Source: Prescottella defluvii (GTDB lineage: Bacteria > Actinomycetota > Actinomycetes > Mycobacteriales > Mycobacteriaceae). From it: a stretch of DNA of 58,907 bases. The translations under genes were made by a program, and so were the position numbers. Below, piece after piece: positions 26,835 through 35,224 of the stretch. Where the stretch lies: the NCBI RefSeq assembly GCF_000738775.1, contig NZ_JPOC01000055.1, positions 1 through 58,907 on the forward strand. The letters are read 5' to 3'. Every line of letters starts with the position of its first letter. The stretch's first letter is position 1. The notes below the pieces were generated by a model. The model saw nothing but the letters and a program-made list of their open reading frames with translations, was not told the origin of the DNA and did no database searches.

Positions 26835-28109
26835 ATGGCAGCTGTGAACAAGGTATTCGCAGCCAGGCTCGCCGGCCTGGTGGTTCTCGGACCGGACGGC
26901 GAGTCGATCGGCCGGGTACGGGACGTGGTCCTGACGATCCGAATAGGCAGACAGCCGCCCCGCGTGCTGGGCCTGGTCATCGAGATGTTCACCCGCAAGA
27001 GAATTTTCGTGCCGATGCTCCGGGTCACCGCGATCGAGCCGGCATCGGTCACCCTCAAGACGGGCAACGTCAGTCTGCGCCGGTTCGACCAGCGCCCCAC
27101 CGAGATCCTGGCGCTCGCCCAGGTCCTCGATTCCCGGGTCCGGATCGACGATTCGGAGGTCACCGAGGCGATCGGTGCCGACGTCGTCGTCGTCGACCTC
27201 GGCATCGAACTCACCCGGACCCGCGACTGGGTGGTGTCGCGGGTCGCGGTCCGCGCACCCCGCGGGCGGCTCGGCCGGCGCTCGGCGATCCACGTCGTCG
27301 ACTGGCCGCACGTGCACGGGCTGACCCCGACCGCGCTGTCGATGCCGGGGCAGGGCGTCTCCCAGCTGCTGATGCAGTTCGACGGCATGCGCGCTGCCGA
27401 CGTCGCGCACGCGATGCGCGAGCTCCCCGAGAAGCGCCGGCGCGAGGTGGCGTTGGCGCTCGACGACGAGCGCCTCGCCGACGTCGTGCAGGAACTGCCC
27501 GCCGACGACCAGACCGACCTGCTGCTCCACCTCGAGGTCGAGCGCGCCGCGGACGTGCTCGAGGCGATGGACCCCGACGACGCCGCCGACCTCCTCGGCG
27601 AACTCCCCGAGACGGACGCCGAGTCGCTGCTGCAGCTGATGGACCCCGAGGACTCCGAGCCGGTCCGACGCCTGCTCGAGCACTCCCCCGACACCGCGGG
27701 CGGTCTCATGACGCCCGAACCGGTGGTGCTGACACCGTCCACGACGGTCGCCGAGGCGCTGGCCCGCGCCCGCAACGCCGACCTCACGCCCGCGCTCGCG
27801 AGCATGGTGTTCGTGGTGCGGCCGCCGACGGCGACACCGACCGGACGCTATCTGGGGTGCGTCCACCTGCAACGGCTGCTCCGCGAACCGCCCGCGAGCC
27901 TCGTCGGCGGCGTGCTCGACGACGACCTGCCCCGGCTCGACCCCGAGGACTCGCTCGCCACCGTGACGCGTTACTTCGCGACCTACAACCTGGTGTGCGC
28001 GCCCGTCGTCGACGACGAGCACCACCTGCTCGGTGCGGTGACCGTCGACGACGTGCTCGACCATCTGCTACCGACCGACTGGCGTGAGGAGGAGGCCGGC
28101 GATGAGTGA
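26835..28109 (+). CDS. Soluble MgtE N-domain/CBS protein without channel domain (Rv1232c-like)
   Basis: 424 residues and no membrane helix. The first 80 residues resemble a PRC-barrel (VLGPDGESIGRVRDVVL). An MgtE N-type helical superhelix follows (about 175-275; RRREVALALDDERLADVVQELPADDQTDLLLHLEVERAADVLEAM). The C-terminus is a CBS pair opening at GGLMTPEPVVLTP. In MgtE channels these parts sense Mg2+ and gate a five-helix pore that is missing here. The next gene, a DUF1003 membrane protein, overlaps by 8 bases. The protein may act as a cation or nucleotide sensor for that partner; this is an inference. Confidence 0.88.
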   Translation: MAAVNKVFAARLAGLVVLGPDGESIGRVRDVVLTIRIGRQPPRVLGLVIEMFTRKRIFVPMLRVTAIEPASVTLKTGNVSLRRFDQRPTEILALAQVLDSRVRIDDSEVTEAIGADVVVVDLGIELTRTRDWVVSRVAVRAPRGRLGRRSAIHVVDWPHVHGLTPTALSMPGQGVSQLLMQFDGMRAADVAHAMRELPEKRRREVALALDDERLADVVQELPADDQTDLLLHLEVERAADVLEAMDPDDAADLLGELPETDAESLLQLMDPEDSEPVRRLLEHSPDTAGGLMTPEPVVLTPSTTVAEALARARNADLTPALASMVFVVRPPTATPTGRYLGCVHLQRLLREPPASLVGGVLDDDLPRLDPEDSLATVTRYFATYNLVCAPVVDDEHHLLGAVTVDDVLDHLLPTDWREEEAGDE

Positions 28110-28635
28110 ACCGACCGGACGTCAGCGTCTCGAGACCCCCCGCGGCACCCGCGGCCTGCGCGTGCACTTCGACGTCGAGGCCGTGGGCCGGGTCAGCGAG
28201 AGCATCGCGCGGTTCCTCGGCACCGGCCGTTACCTGCTGATCCAAACCGTGATCGTGATCGTGTGGGTCGCGCTCAACGTCTTCGCGGTGAGCCTGCAGT
28301 GGGACCCCTACCCGTTCATCCTGCTGAACCTCGCCTTCTCGACGCAGGCCGCGTACGCCGCGCCGTTGATCCTGCTGGCCCAGAACCGGCAGGAGAATCG
28401 CGACCGAGTGTCGCTCGAGGAGGACCGGGCGCGCGCCGAACAGACCAAGGCGGACACCGAGTTCCTCGCCCGCGAGCTGGCCGCGCTGCGACTGGCGGTG
28501 GGCGAGGTCGCGACCCGCGACTACCTGCGCCGCGAACTCGACGACCTCAAGCAGATCCTCGCCGAACGCGACGCCCGGCAGGACGACGACGGCGAACCCG
28601 GTAAATCCCCGAAGGCTCGTCCGGCCCGCAAGTAG
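28102..28635 (+). CDS. DUF1003 membrane protein (Rv1231c-like)
   Basis: 177 residues from ATG 28102, inside the end of the MgtE-like gene. Two membrane helices (about residues 43-63 and 72-93) carry the DUF1003 pattern: GTGRYLLIQTVIVIVWVALN, DPYPFILLNLAFSTQAAYAAP and QNRQENRDR. A charged, probably coiled-coil C-terminal tail follows (residues about 100-160). Function is unknown. Co-translation with an MgtE-type sensor suggests a membrane partner for it. Confidence 0.85.
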   Translation: MSEPTGRQRLETPRGTRGLRVHFDVEAVGRVSESIARFLGTGRYLLIQTVIVIVWVALNVFAVSLQWDPYPFILLNLAFSTQAAYAAPLILLAQNRQENRDRVSLEEDRARAEQTKADTEFLARELAALRLAVGEVATRDYLRRELDDLKQILAERDARQDDDGEPGKSPKARPARK

Positions 28636-28766
28636 CCCGGACACCGCCGACGATCCTCACCGGTGCCGTAGTTCCCCGACACGACCCGTCACCGATATGT
28701 AACGTGTGTCACATCGTCCGAGATGTATCGGGCGGAAACGCTCCGCACCGGGTAGGCGGGCGTGGA

Positions 28767-28780
28767 TGCAGGTTCCTGCA
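28767..28780. promoter_or_regulatory. Palindrome abutting the ribosome-binding site of the transglycosylase
   Basis: TGCAGGTTCCTGCA (5-6-bp stem) ends one base before AGGAGGGG. It could be an operator or an mRNA hairpin that hides the ribosome-binding site. Confidence 0.4.
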
Positions 28781-28796
28781 AGGAGGGGTTGAGAGA

Positions 28797-29906
28797 GTGC
28801 GTGTGCGTGGAACAGTCGGTGTGTCAGCCCTCGTCCTGGCCGGGTTCGTGACCGCAGCGTCGTCCGTGGGCGGTGTGTTCGAGGCTCCTCCCACCGAGGC
28901 GACGTCGGCTGCCGCCACCCACGACCTGGATCCCACCACCGAACCCCCGGCCGCGCAGTCGGCACTCATCCCGACCGTCGGGCTGGTGCCCGCCGCGCCC
29001 CGGCCCGAGCGCCAGTTGCGCACGGCGAAGCCGGCCCCCACCCCGACCGTCCCCGACCCGGCGACCCTGTTGCCCGGCGCCGCGCCGCGCTCGGTGCCGG
29101 TCCCGGTCGTGGTCGGCCCGCTCGGCATCCCCGAGATCGTCCTCAACGCCTACCGGTCCGCCGAGCTCACGACCGCCAGCGCCCAGCCGGGCTGCGGACT
29201 GCAGTGGAACCTGCTCGCCGGCATCGGGAAGATCGAGTCCGGCCACGCCGGCGGCGGACAGACCGACGCGGCCGGCACCACCGTCACCCCGATCCTCGGC
29301 CCCACCCTCAACGGGCACCTGGCGGGCAACGAGATCATCACCGACACCGATCGTGGCCTGCTCGACGGCGATCCGGCACACGACCGCGCCGTCGGTCCGA
29401 TGCAGTTCATTCCGAGCACCTGGGTGCGGTACGCGTCGGACGGCAACGGGGACGGCGTCGCCGACCCCAACAATGTCTTCGACGCCACCCTCGCGGCGGC
29501 GCGGTACCTGTGTTCGGGTGGACTGAATCTGAGCGACCCGGCCCAGGAGTCGCGCGCTGTGCTGCGCTACAACAATTCGACGACGTACATGGCGAACGTC
29601 CTCGGCTGGTCGGCCGCCTATCGGACCGGCGGTACCGCTGCCCCGTCGGTGCCCGTCGCTCCCGCGCCGCCCCAACGGTCCCCCGATTCCGAGGCGGTGG
29701 CGGTGGCCGAGGCGGCACCCGCGGCGCCCGCGGCACCCGAGTCCGCGTCGGCCCCACCGCTCCCCGCCGAGCAGGTCCCCGCACCGGCGCCCGCACCCAT
29801 GCCGCTGCCGCTCATCCCCGGACTGCCGCCGCTGCCGTGCCTGGTCTTCTGCCCGCCCGCCGCGCCGGTGGAGGCACCGGCACCCCCACCGGGGCCGGTC
29901 GCATAA
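28797..29906 (+). CDS. Secreted lytic transglycosylase-like protein (Rv1230c-like)
   Basis: 369 residues from GTG 28797, with a strong AGGAGGGG ribosome-binding site. An N-terminal signal peptide (about residues 1-27; VSALVLAGFVTAASSVGG) directs export. A Pro/Thr-rich spacer precedes a lytic transglycosylase domain (about residues 120-270) with the catalytic Glu in LAGIGKIESGH and the GPMQFIPSTW signature. The C-terminal 100 residues are a Pro/Ala-rich tail. It should cleave peptidoglycan glycan strands, forming 1,6-anhydro-muropeptides, during growth or remodelling. Confidence 0.88.
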   Translation: MRVRGTVGVSALVLAGFVTAASSVGGVFEAPPTEATSAAATHDLDPTTEPPAAQSALIPTVGLVPAAPRPERQLRTAKPAPTPTVPDPATLLPGAAPRSVPVPVVVGPLGIPEIVLNAYRSAELTTASAQPGCGLQWNLLAGIGKIESGHAGGGQTDAAGTTVTPILGPTLNGHLAGNEIITDTDRGLLDGDPAHDRAVGPMQFIPSTWVRYASDGNGDGVADPNNVFDATLAAARYLCSGGLNLSDPAQESRAVLRYNNSTTYMANVLGWSAAYRTGGTAAPSVPVAPAPPQRSPDSEAVAVAEAAPAAPAAPESASAPPLPAEQVPAPAPAPMPLPLIPGLPPLPCLVFCPPAAPVEAPAPPPGPVA

Positions 29907-29916
29907 CGGCGCCGCC

Positions 29917-29922
29917 TACCAT
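29917..29922 (+). promoter_or_regulatory. -10 element of mrp, probable leaderless promoter
   Basis: TACCAT ends 6 bases before ATG 29929. It would allow mrp to be transcribed separately from the preceding gene, which ends 22 bases upstream of the ATG. Confidence 0.4.
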
Positions 29923-29928
29923 GGGGGC

Positions 29929-31065
29929 ATGGCAGCCCTGAGCGAGACCGCCGTCCGCACCGCCCTGTCGCGGGTGCAGGACCCCGAGATCCGCAAACCC
30001 ATCACGGAACTCGGGATGGTAAAGAGCATCGAGATCGGCGACGACGGCAGTGTCGACATCGGCATCTACCTCACCACCGCGGGTTGCCCGCTGCGCACCG
30101 AGATCACCGAACGAGTGACCAAGGCCGTCGCCGACGTCGAAGGCGCGGGCGCGATCCGCGTCGAACTCGACGTGATGAACGACGAGCAGCGGACCGAGTT
30201 GCGCCGTTCGCTCCGCGGCGATTCCACCGAACCGGTGATCCCCTTCGCCCAGCCCGGCTCGCTCACCCGCGTCTACGCGGTCGCATCCGGCAAGGGCGGA
30301 GTCGGAAAATCCAGTGTCACAGTCAATCTCGCCGCAGCGATGGCCGCGAAGGGCCTGTCGGTGGGCGTCCTCGACGCCGACATCTACGGCCACTCCGTGC
30401 CGCGCATGCTCGGCACCGACGCCAAGCCCACCCAGGTGGAGCGGATGATCATGCCGCCCCAGTCGTACGACGTGAAGCTCATCTCGATCGCCCAGTTCAC
30501 CCAGGGCAACACCCCGGTCGTGTGGCGCGGGCCGATGCTGCACCGCGCGCTGCAGCAGTTCCTCGCCGACGTGTTCTGGGGCGATCTCGACGTGCTGCTG
30601 CTGGACCTGCCGCCGGGCACCGGTGACGTCGCGATCTCGGTCGCCCAGCTCATCCCGGGCGCGGAGATCCTCGTCGTCACGACGCCGCAGCAGGCGGCCG
30701 CCGAGGTGGCCGAGCGGGCCGGCGCGATCGCGCTGCAGACCCGCCAGCGCATCGCCGGCGTCGTGGAGAACATGTCGTGGATGGAACTGCCCGACGGCAC
30801 CCGGATGGAGGTGTTCGGCTCGGGCGGCGGACAGGCCGTCGCGGACCGGCTCACCAAGGCCGTCGGCGCGAAGGTTCCGCTGCTGGGTCAGATCCCGCTC
30901 GAGCAGGCCGTCCGTGAGGGCGGTGACGCCGGCATGCCGATCGTGCTCGGTGACCCCGATTCCCCCGCCGGCACCGCACTGCGCGACATCGCCGACAAGC
31001 TGTCCGTGCGCGCCCGTGGCCTCGCCGGGATGTCGCTCGGCATCGACACCACCCGGCACCTGTAG
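29929..31065 (+). CDS. mrp: Mrp/ApbC/Nbp35-family iron-sulfur cluster carrier ATPase
   Basis: 378 residues. N-terminal MIP18/DUF59 domain (about 5-85; VQDPEIRKPITELGMV). Deviant Walker A KGGVGKSS (about residue 124) and the DADIYGHS and DLPPGTGD motifs follow. Residues CxxC near the C-terminus, present in many Mrp proteins for bridging a 4Fe-4S cluster, are not seen; the equivalent region reads NMSWMELPDGT. The family delivers Fe-S clusters to apo-enzymes. Loss of the CxxC pair is a point to check, as it also occurs in some actinobacterial homologues. Confidence 0.9.
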   Translation: MAALSETAVRTALSRVQDPEIRKPITELGMVKSIEIGDDGSVDIGIYLTTAGCPLRTEITERVTKAVADVEGAGAIRVELDVMNDEQRTELRRSLRGDSTEPVIPFAQPGSLTRVYAVASGKGGVGKSSVTVNLAAAMAAKGLSVGVLDADIYGHSVPRMLGTDAKPTQVERMIMPPQSYDVKLISIAQFTQGNTPVVWRGPMLHRALQQFLADVFWGDLDVLLLDLPPGTGDVAISVAQLIPGAEILVVTTPQQAAAEVAERAGAIALQTRQRIAGVVENMSWMELPDGTRMEVFGSGGGQAVADRLTKAVGAKVPLLGQIPLEQAVREGGDAGMPIVLGDPDSPAGTALRDIADKLSVRARGLAGMSLGIDTTRHL

Positions 31066-31074
31066 GACCGACGA

Positions 31075-31115
31075 GAAGGGCCCGTCAGCGCAGCGAGTGC
31101 GCGGACGGGCCCTTC
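31075..31115. terminator. Bidirectional terminator between mrp and tatB
   Basis: GAAGGGCCCGTC (31075-31086) pairs perfectly with GACGGGCCCTTC (31104-31115). An inner GCGCA/TGCGC stem extends the hairpin, and TTCGTGTC follows. Confidence 0.85.
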
Positions 31116-31133
31116 TTCGTGTCTGTGTGCCGG

Positions 31134-31541
31134 CTACGTGGCGTCGGGGTCGACCGGCGGGCGCTCGTTGGCCGTGAGGGGCGGCGGCGACGCGGGTGTC
31201 TGCTTCGACAACGACGGGCCGGTGGACCCGTTCTCGAACGGCTTGCCGTCGAACGTGTTGCCGAGGATCGAATCGTCGCCGTCGAGCAGATGCTTGGTGA
31301 TGACCGCGCGCGGTGTCATCCCGCGCAGCTCGTTGAGGTCGGACAGCGGCTTGCGGAGATCGTCGAACTCCGGGCCCAACTCGTCCTTGAGCTGCTGGCT
31401 CGCGCCGCTCGCATAGTCCCGGACCTGCCGCATCGTCTTGGTCACCCAGCTGACGGCGCTAGGCAGCCGCTCGGGTCCGAGGATCACGAGCGCTGCGATG
31501 AGGAGCACCATGAACTCGCCCCAACCGATGTTGCCAAACAC
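31134..31541 (-). CDS. tatB: Sec-independent protein translocase subunit TatB
   Basis: 135 residues from GTG 31541. The start is supported by the family opening [13 protein letters not shown] and by a -10 hexamer 6 bases upstream. One N-terminal membrane helix, then [11 protein letters not shown] and an amphipathic helix ([31 protein letters not shown]), and an acidic unstructured tail. [19 protein letters not shown] is shared with mycobacterial TatB. It is the receptor for twin-arginine signal peptides, with TatC elsewhere. It lies downstream of htrA in the sigE cluster. Confidence 0.93.
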   Translation of the reverse strand: MFGNIGWGEFMVLLIAALVILGPERLPSAVSWVTKTMRQVRDYASGASQQLKDELGPEFDDLRKPLSDLNELRGMTPRAVITKHLLDGDDSILGNTFDGKPFENGSTGPSLSKQTPASPPPLTANERPPVDPDAT

Positions 31542-31547
31542 GGACCC

Positions 31548-31553
31548 AGAGTA
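31548..31553 (-). promoter_or_regulatory. -10 element of tatB, probable leaderless promoter
   Basis: On the minus strand TACTCT ends 6 bases before GTG 31541. Confidence 0.4.
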
Positions 31554-31623
31554 CGTGCCCGACGCCGGAATCGCTCGCATGATCCGCAAATGTCACAAAC
31601 CTGTCACGAGCTGGACATCCCAG

Positions 31624-33144
31624 TCAGTCCGATGTGGGTGTCACCTGGACGTCCACGAGTCGCCCGGAGCGGACCAGTTGCACGGGAACCTGCCGGCCCA
31701 CCGCCTGGTCGTGCACGGCCACGACCAACTCGTCGGCGCTCGCCACGGTCCGGTCACCGACCTTGACGATCACGTCGCCCTCGACGATGCCGGCCTCCTC
31801 CGCCGGGCTGCCGGACTGGACGTTGGCCACCTGCGCGCCGCTGGTCGCGTCGTTGATGACGGTGCGAGCGTTGACGCCGATCTCCGGGTGGTGCATCACG
31901 CCGTTGCGGATCAGTTCCTGCGCGACCGCGGTGACGTCGTCGATCGGGATGGCGAAGCCCAGCCCCACCGAACCACCGCTCTCGGATCGGATCGCCGAAT
32001 TGATGCCGATGACGCGGCCCTCCATGTCGACCAGCGGGCCACCGGAGTTGCCGGGGTTGATCGCGGCGTCGGTCTGAACGGCGTCGATCACGGCGTCGGT
32101 GTCGGTGCCCTCGCCGCTGAGCCGCACCGGCCGCTGCAGGGCGCTCACGATGCCGCGGGTCACGGTCTTGTTCAGGCCCAGCGGCGAGCCGACCGCCACG
32201 ACGTCCTGTCCCACCCGCACGTCCTCGGACCTGCCGAGTTCGGCGACGGTGAGGTTCTCCGCCTCGGTCTTGAGGACCGCGAGGTCGGTCTTGATGTCGC
32301 GGCCGACGATCTGCGCCGGCACCTTGGTGCCGTCCGAGAACGTGACGCGGATGGTCGAGGCCCCCGGGTCGGCCGCGGCCATCGAGATGACGTGATTGTT
32401 GGTGACGACGTAGCCCGCACCGTCGACGACGACGCCCGAACCGGTTCCGGACTGCTCCCCCTGCGCCACCTGGATCGACACCACCGACGGCAGGACCGCG
32501 TCGGCGACGGCAGCGATCTGTCCCTGCGGGGCGTCGTCGTCGCCGCCGGACTGCGCCAGCGTCACCCGATCACTCGTGAGCGCCCCGCGGTCGGAGGTGA
32601 CCACGGTCGCGACCAGGCCACCGACCAGGCCGATCGCGAGCGCGGTGCCGGCCAACGCCACGAGCGCTTTCCGTTCGATGCGTTCGCCCAGCAGCACGTC
32701 CCGGATGCCGAGCTTGGGGGCCGGCGGCATCGGTGCCGGACCGGTCGTGTCCTCGGCGGGAGGGCCGAGCCGGACCGGGGCGCCGGGATCGCGCCACGGG
32801 TCGCCGTGCGGTGAGTCCTCGGGGACGTCCGGGGCCCCCTCGGGGCCACGTTGGAGCGAATGCTGTTCACCGGCGGGGCGACCGAACGCCTCGGCCATGA
32901 CGGCGTCGGGCGCACCGAGACGGATCGTGGGCGCGTCCGATGCGCGGCGCGCGGTCTCGGGAACGAAGGAGCCGGTCACACCGCCCGGACGACCGAAGGC
33001 GTGCTGCGCCGTCGGATCGACGTGCGGGCGGTACACCGGGCGGGGAGCCAGTCGCGGGCCGTCCCGACGGTCGGCATCGGACAGTCCGCCGGTATCCGGG
33101 GTGTCGCCGTCGGCCGTCCCCGATGTCCTCGAATCAGCCGTCAC
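31624..33144 (-). CDS. htrA: HtrA/DegP-family membrane-anchored serine protease
   Basis: 506 residues. A proline-rich cytoplasmic region (about 1-145) precedes one membrane helix (about 160-183; ALVALAGTALAIGLVGGLVATVV). The trypsin-like domain has catalytic His in TNNHV, Asp in TDLAVL and Ser in GNSGGP. The C-terminal PDZ domain spans about 415-500. The protease domain faces the periplasm-like space and degrades or chaperones misfolded exported proteins. It lies downstream of sigE and rseA, as in M. tuberculosis Rv1221-Rv1223, and is probably part of the SigE envelope-stress response. Confidence 0.93.
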   Translation of the reverse strand: MTADSRTSGTADGDTPDTGGLSDADRRDGPRLAPRPVYRPHVDPTAQHAFGRPGGVTGSFVPETARRASDAPTIRLGAPDAVMAEAFGRPAGEQHSLQRGPEGAPDVPEDSPHGDPWRDPGAPVRLGPPAEDTTGPAPMPPAPKLGIRDVLLGERIERKALVALAGTALAIGLVGGLVATVVTSDRGALTSDRVTLAQSGGDDDAPQGQIAAVADAVLPSVVSIQVAQGEQSGTGSGVVVDGAGYVVTNNHVISMAAADPGASTIRVTFSDGTKVPAQIVGRDIKTDLAVLKTEAENLTVAELGRSEDVRVGQDVVAVGSPLGLNKTVTRGIVSALQRPVRLSGEGTDTDAVIDAVQTDAAINPGNSGGPLVDMEGRVIGINSAIRSESGGSVGLGFAIPIDDVTAVAQELIRNGVMHHPEIGVNARTVINDATSGAQVANVQSGSPAEEAGIVEGDVIVKVGDRTVASADELVVAVHDQAVGRQVPVQLVRSGRLVDVQVTPTSD

Positions 33145-33223
33145 GCGCGCATGTCCCCCTCGTGTGCGTCAGTCACGCATGCCAGTATCACCGATCAGGA
33201 CAGGGGTGTGCCGGGAGGCACCG

Positions 33224-33583
33224 TCAGCGGCGCCGACGGAACGGCCAGCGACGGGCGATGTCACCGTTCGGGTCGAAGGAGATGATGCCCGGTGCGGACG
33301 CCGGTGGTGGCGTGTTCTCGGGTTCGGGCACGTGGCAGCGCGGAATCTGGCTGAGCACGCCGAACAGCGAACTGGGCATCGCGACCTCGCCGGCATGCCG
33401 CAGGGCGATCCGCGCCTGCTGCTGAGCGTCGACCTCCGCGGCACACTCGGGGCACAGGGCCAGGTGCTGGGACGCGCGGAGGTACGCGTTCATCCGAAGT
33501 TCACCGTCGACGTACGAGGCGATCGCCTCACTCGCCAGGTGTTCGGTCGAGCCGAACTGACGAGGTCTGCGAGCCTGCGTCAT
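33224..33583 (-). CDS. rseA: Zinc-associated anti-sigma factor RseA
   Basis: 119 residues from ATG 33583, chosen for AGGAGG 5 bases upstream; a GTG at 33601 overlaps the sigE stop. The zinc motif HLALCPEC (HxxxCxxC, about residues 40-47) is typical of ZAS anti-sigma factors and sits after an acidic helix that contacts sigma. No membrane helix, so it is cytosolic. It should bind and hold SigE inactive. In mycobacteria it is phosphorylated by PknB and degraded by ClpC1P2; that is family knowledge. Confidence 0.92.
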   Translation of the reverse strand: MTQARRPRQFGSTEHLASEAIASYVDGELRMNAYLRASQHLALCPECAAEVDAQQQARIALRHAGEVAMPSSLFGVLSQIPRCHVPEPENTPPPASAPGIISFDPNGDIARRWPFRRRR

Positions 33584-33600
33584 CACACCCTCCTGAGCCA

Positions 33601-34272
33601 CTACCGGACACCGATCTGCTCGGAGTCGACCTTCCCATTCGCGGCCAAATGGTCACGCAGTGCCTGCCGTCCGCGGTGGATCCTGCTGCGAACAGTACCC
33701 AGCTTCACACCGAGTGTCGCACCGATCTCCTCGTACGACAGTCCCTCGATGTCACACAGGACCACCGCGGCGCGGAACTCCGGCGCCAGCGAATCCAACG
33801 CCGACTGCAGGTCGGGAGCCAGTCGCGCGTCGTGGTAGATCTGTTCGGGGTTCGGCGAATCGGACGGGACCCGGTCGTAGTCCTCGGGCAGCGCCTCCAT
33901 CCGGATGCGGTTGCGCCGACGCACCATGTCCAGGAACAGGTTCGTGGTGATCCGGTGCAGCCAGCCCTCGAACGTGCCGGGCTGGTAGTTCTGCAGCGAT
34001 CGGAAGACACGGATGAACGTGTCCTGCGTCAGGTCCTCGGCGTCCTGGGCGTTGCCGGACAGCCGGTAGGCCAGGCGGTAGACGCGGTCGCCGTGTTCGC
34101 GGACCAACTCGTCCCACGACGGCATCGCGGCCCGGTCACCCGTGGCGTCGAACGCGGCCGTGCCGGTCGGTTCGGAGCATGCGACGTCGATGCCTCCTGC
34201 GGACACACCTGAATCTGTGCCCGCCGTGTTGTCGGCGGCGGTATCGGTGAGTGTGCGTTCGGCATTGATCAT
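33601..34272 (-). CDS. sigE: ECF RNA polymerase sigma factor SigE
   Basis: 223 residues. Region 2 (about 55-120) includes the -10 recognition stretch [16 protein letters not shown] and [17 protein letters not shown]. Region 4 (about 160-215) has [39 protein letters not shown]. The opening residues before [24 protein letters not shown] are variable. M. tuberculosis SigE uses several starts, and here the ATG at 34272 has AGGAGG 14 bases upstream. It directs surface-stress genes. Anti-sigma RseA follows 17 bases later and htrA after that. Confidence 0.95.
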   Translation of the reverse strand: MINAERTLTDTAADNTAGTDSGVSAGGIDVACSEPTGTAAFDATGDRAAMPSWDELVREHGDRVYRLAYRLSGNAQDAEDLTQDTFIRVFRSLQNYQPGTFEGWLHRITTNLFLDMVRRRNRIRMEALPEDYDRVPSDSPNPEQIYHDARLAPDLQSALDSLAPEFRAAVVLCDIEGLSYEEIGATLGVKLGTVRSRIHRGRQALRDHLAANGKVDSEQIGVR

Positions 34273-34333
34273 CAGGATGGGTGGATCCTCCTACTCAGGA
34301 CCGCTGATCTCGAGACACGGGATTGTGGAGGTT

Positions 34334-34360
34334 CAACTCCCGAGAACCAGGAATTGTTCC
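34334..34360 (-). promoter_or_regulatory. ECF-type promoter upstream of sigE
   Basis: On the minus strand GGAAC (34356-34360), 18 bases, then GTT (34335-34337). This matches the SigE/SigH-type GGAAC-N16-19-GTT pattern and predicts self-activation, with a leader of about 55 bases. Nothing else gene-like is seen in 34273-34567. Confidence 0.5.
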
Positions 34361-34554
34361 CACATCCGCGTTCGTCGTGATCTTCACGCCGTGCGGTCTA
34401 GTCGTCCGGCGTTGCACTCAGCCTGTCGGATCCCGATATGTGCGCACTATGAGCAAGCTGAGTGGGGCCTGAGAATCTGACCTCGAAGTGTTTCCGGGGC
34501 GGGCCACGGCAGGTGGCAGGGGCGAGCCTCGAGGAATCGGGAACGCGGCGCGGC

Positions 34555-34560
34555 TAGCCT
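34555..34560 (+). promoter_or_regulatory. -10 element, probable leaderless promoter
   Basis: TAGCCT ends 7 bases before GTG 34568. A GGAAC lies at 34540-34544 but too near to be a standard ECF -35. Confidence 0.4.
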
Positions 34561-34567
34561 CTAGGAC

Positions 34568-35200
34568 GTGCACACGAACGCCGAACGGATTCTCACCCAC
34601 ACCGAGGACTCGATCCTCGAGGACGAGACGTTGACCGCCGCCCGCGACCGGGCCACGGAACTCGGCGCCGCGCCGGTGCCCGCACCCGTCGGTGCCGCAC
34701 TCGCACTCTTCACCAGGATGCTCGACGCGAAGACCGTTGTCGAGGTCGGTACCGGTGCCGGCGTCAGCGGGTTGTGGCTGCTCCGCGGCATGCGCGAGGA
34801 CGGCGTCCTCACCACGATCGACAGCGAACCCGAACACCAGCGTGCCGCGAAGTACGCCTTCCGGATGGCGGGCATCGCGCCGTCGCGGACCCGACTGATC
34901 AACGGTCGCGCCCTCGAGGTCCTGCCGCGCCTCGCCGATTCGGCCTACGACCTGGTGTTCGTCGACAACGCCCCCGCCGATCACCCGCACTTCGTGCGGG
35001 AGGGGGTGCGGTTGCTGCGCCCGGGTGGGGTGATCGTGCTCCACAATGCGCTGCTGGGCGGGCGGGTGGCCGATCCCGGGCAGCGTGACGCGACGACGGT
35101 CGCGGTCCGGGAGGCCACGCGGACCATCGCCGAGGACGACCGCCTCACCCGTGTGCTGTTCCCGGTGGGCGACGGTCTGCTCTGCGCGGCCCGGCACTGA
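34568..35200 (+). CDS. SAM-dependent O-methyltransferase (Rv1220c-like)
   Basis: 210 residues. SAM-binding motif [12 protein letters not shown] (about 57-68), acidic loop [21 protein letters not shown], and [16 protein letters not shown] with the metal/SAM Asp place it in the class of caffeoyl-CoA/catechol O-methyltransferases. Motif [17 protein letters not shown] follows. The substrate is unknown. It is divergent from sigE, exactly as Rv1220c is from Rv1221 in M. tuberculosis. Confidence 0.88.
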   Translation: MHTNAERILTHTEDSILEDETLTAARDRATELGAAPVPAPVGAALALFTRMLDAKTVVEVGTGAGVSGLWLLRGMREDGVLTTIDSEPEHQRAAKYAFRMAGIAPSRTRLINGRALEVLPRLADSAYDLVFVDNAPADHPHFVREGVRLLRPGGVIVLHNALLGGRVADPGQRDATTVAVREATRTIAEDDRLTRVLFPVGDGLLCAARH

Positions 35201-35224
35201 CCTGGGATCTGTCCTCGGAGAACG

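Noticed and set aside
26777-28064. A 749-codon open frame joining the CoA-ester lyase to upstream sequence
   Set aside because: The extra part is antisense to the certain MgtE-like gene. Family similarity begins at ATG 26777 with its own ribosome-binding site.
28700-28716. CRP/GlxR-type site near the lytic transglycosylase
   Set aside because: The TGTGTCACA-like run lacks the TGTGA-N6-TCACA spacing.
28636-28796. c-di-AMP (ydaO) riboswitch before the lytic transglycosylase
   Set aside because: Such riboswitches precede some actinobacterial cell-wall hydrolases, but I could not find the conserved core. Only a short palindrome is seen.
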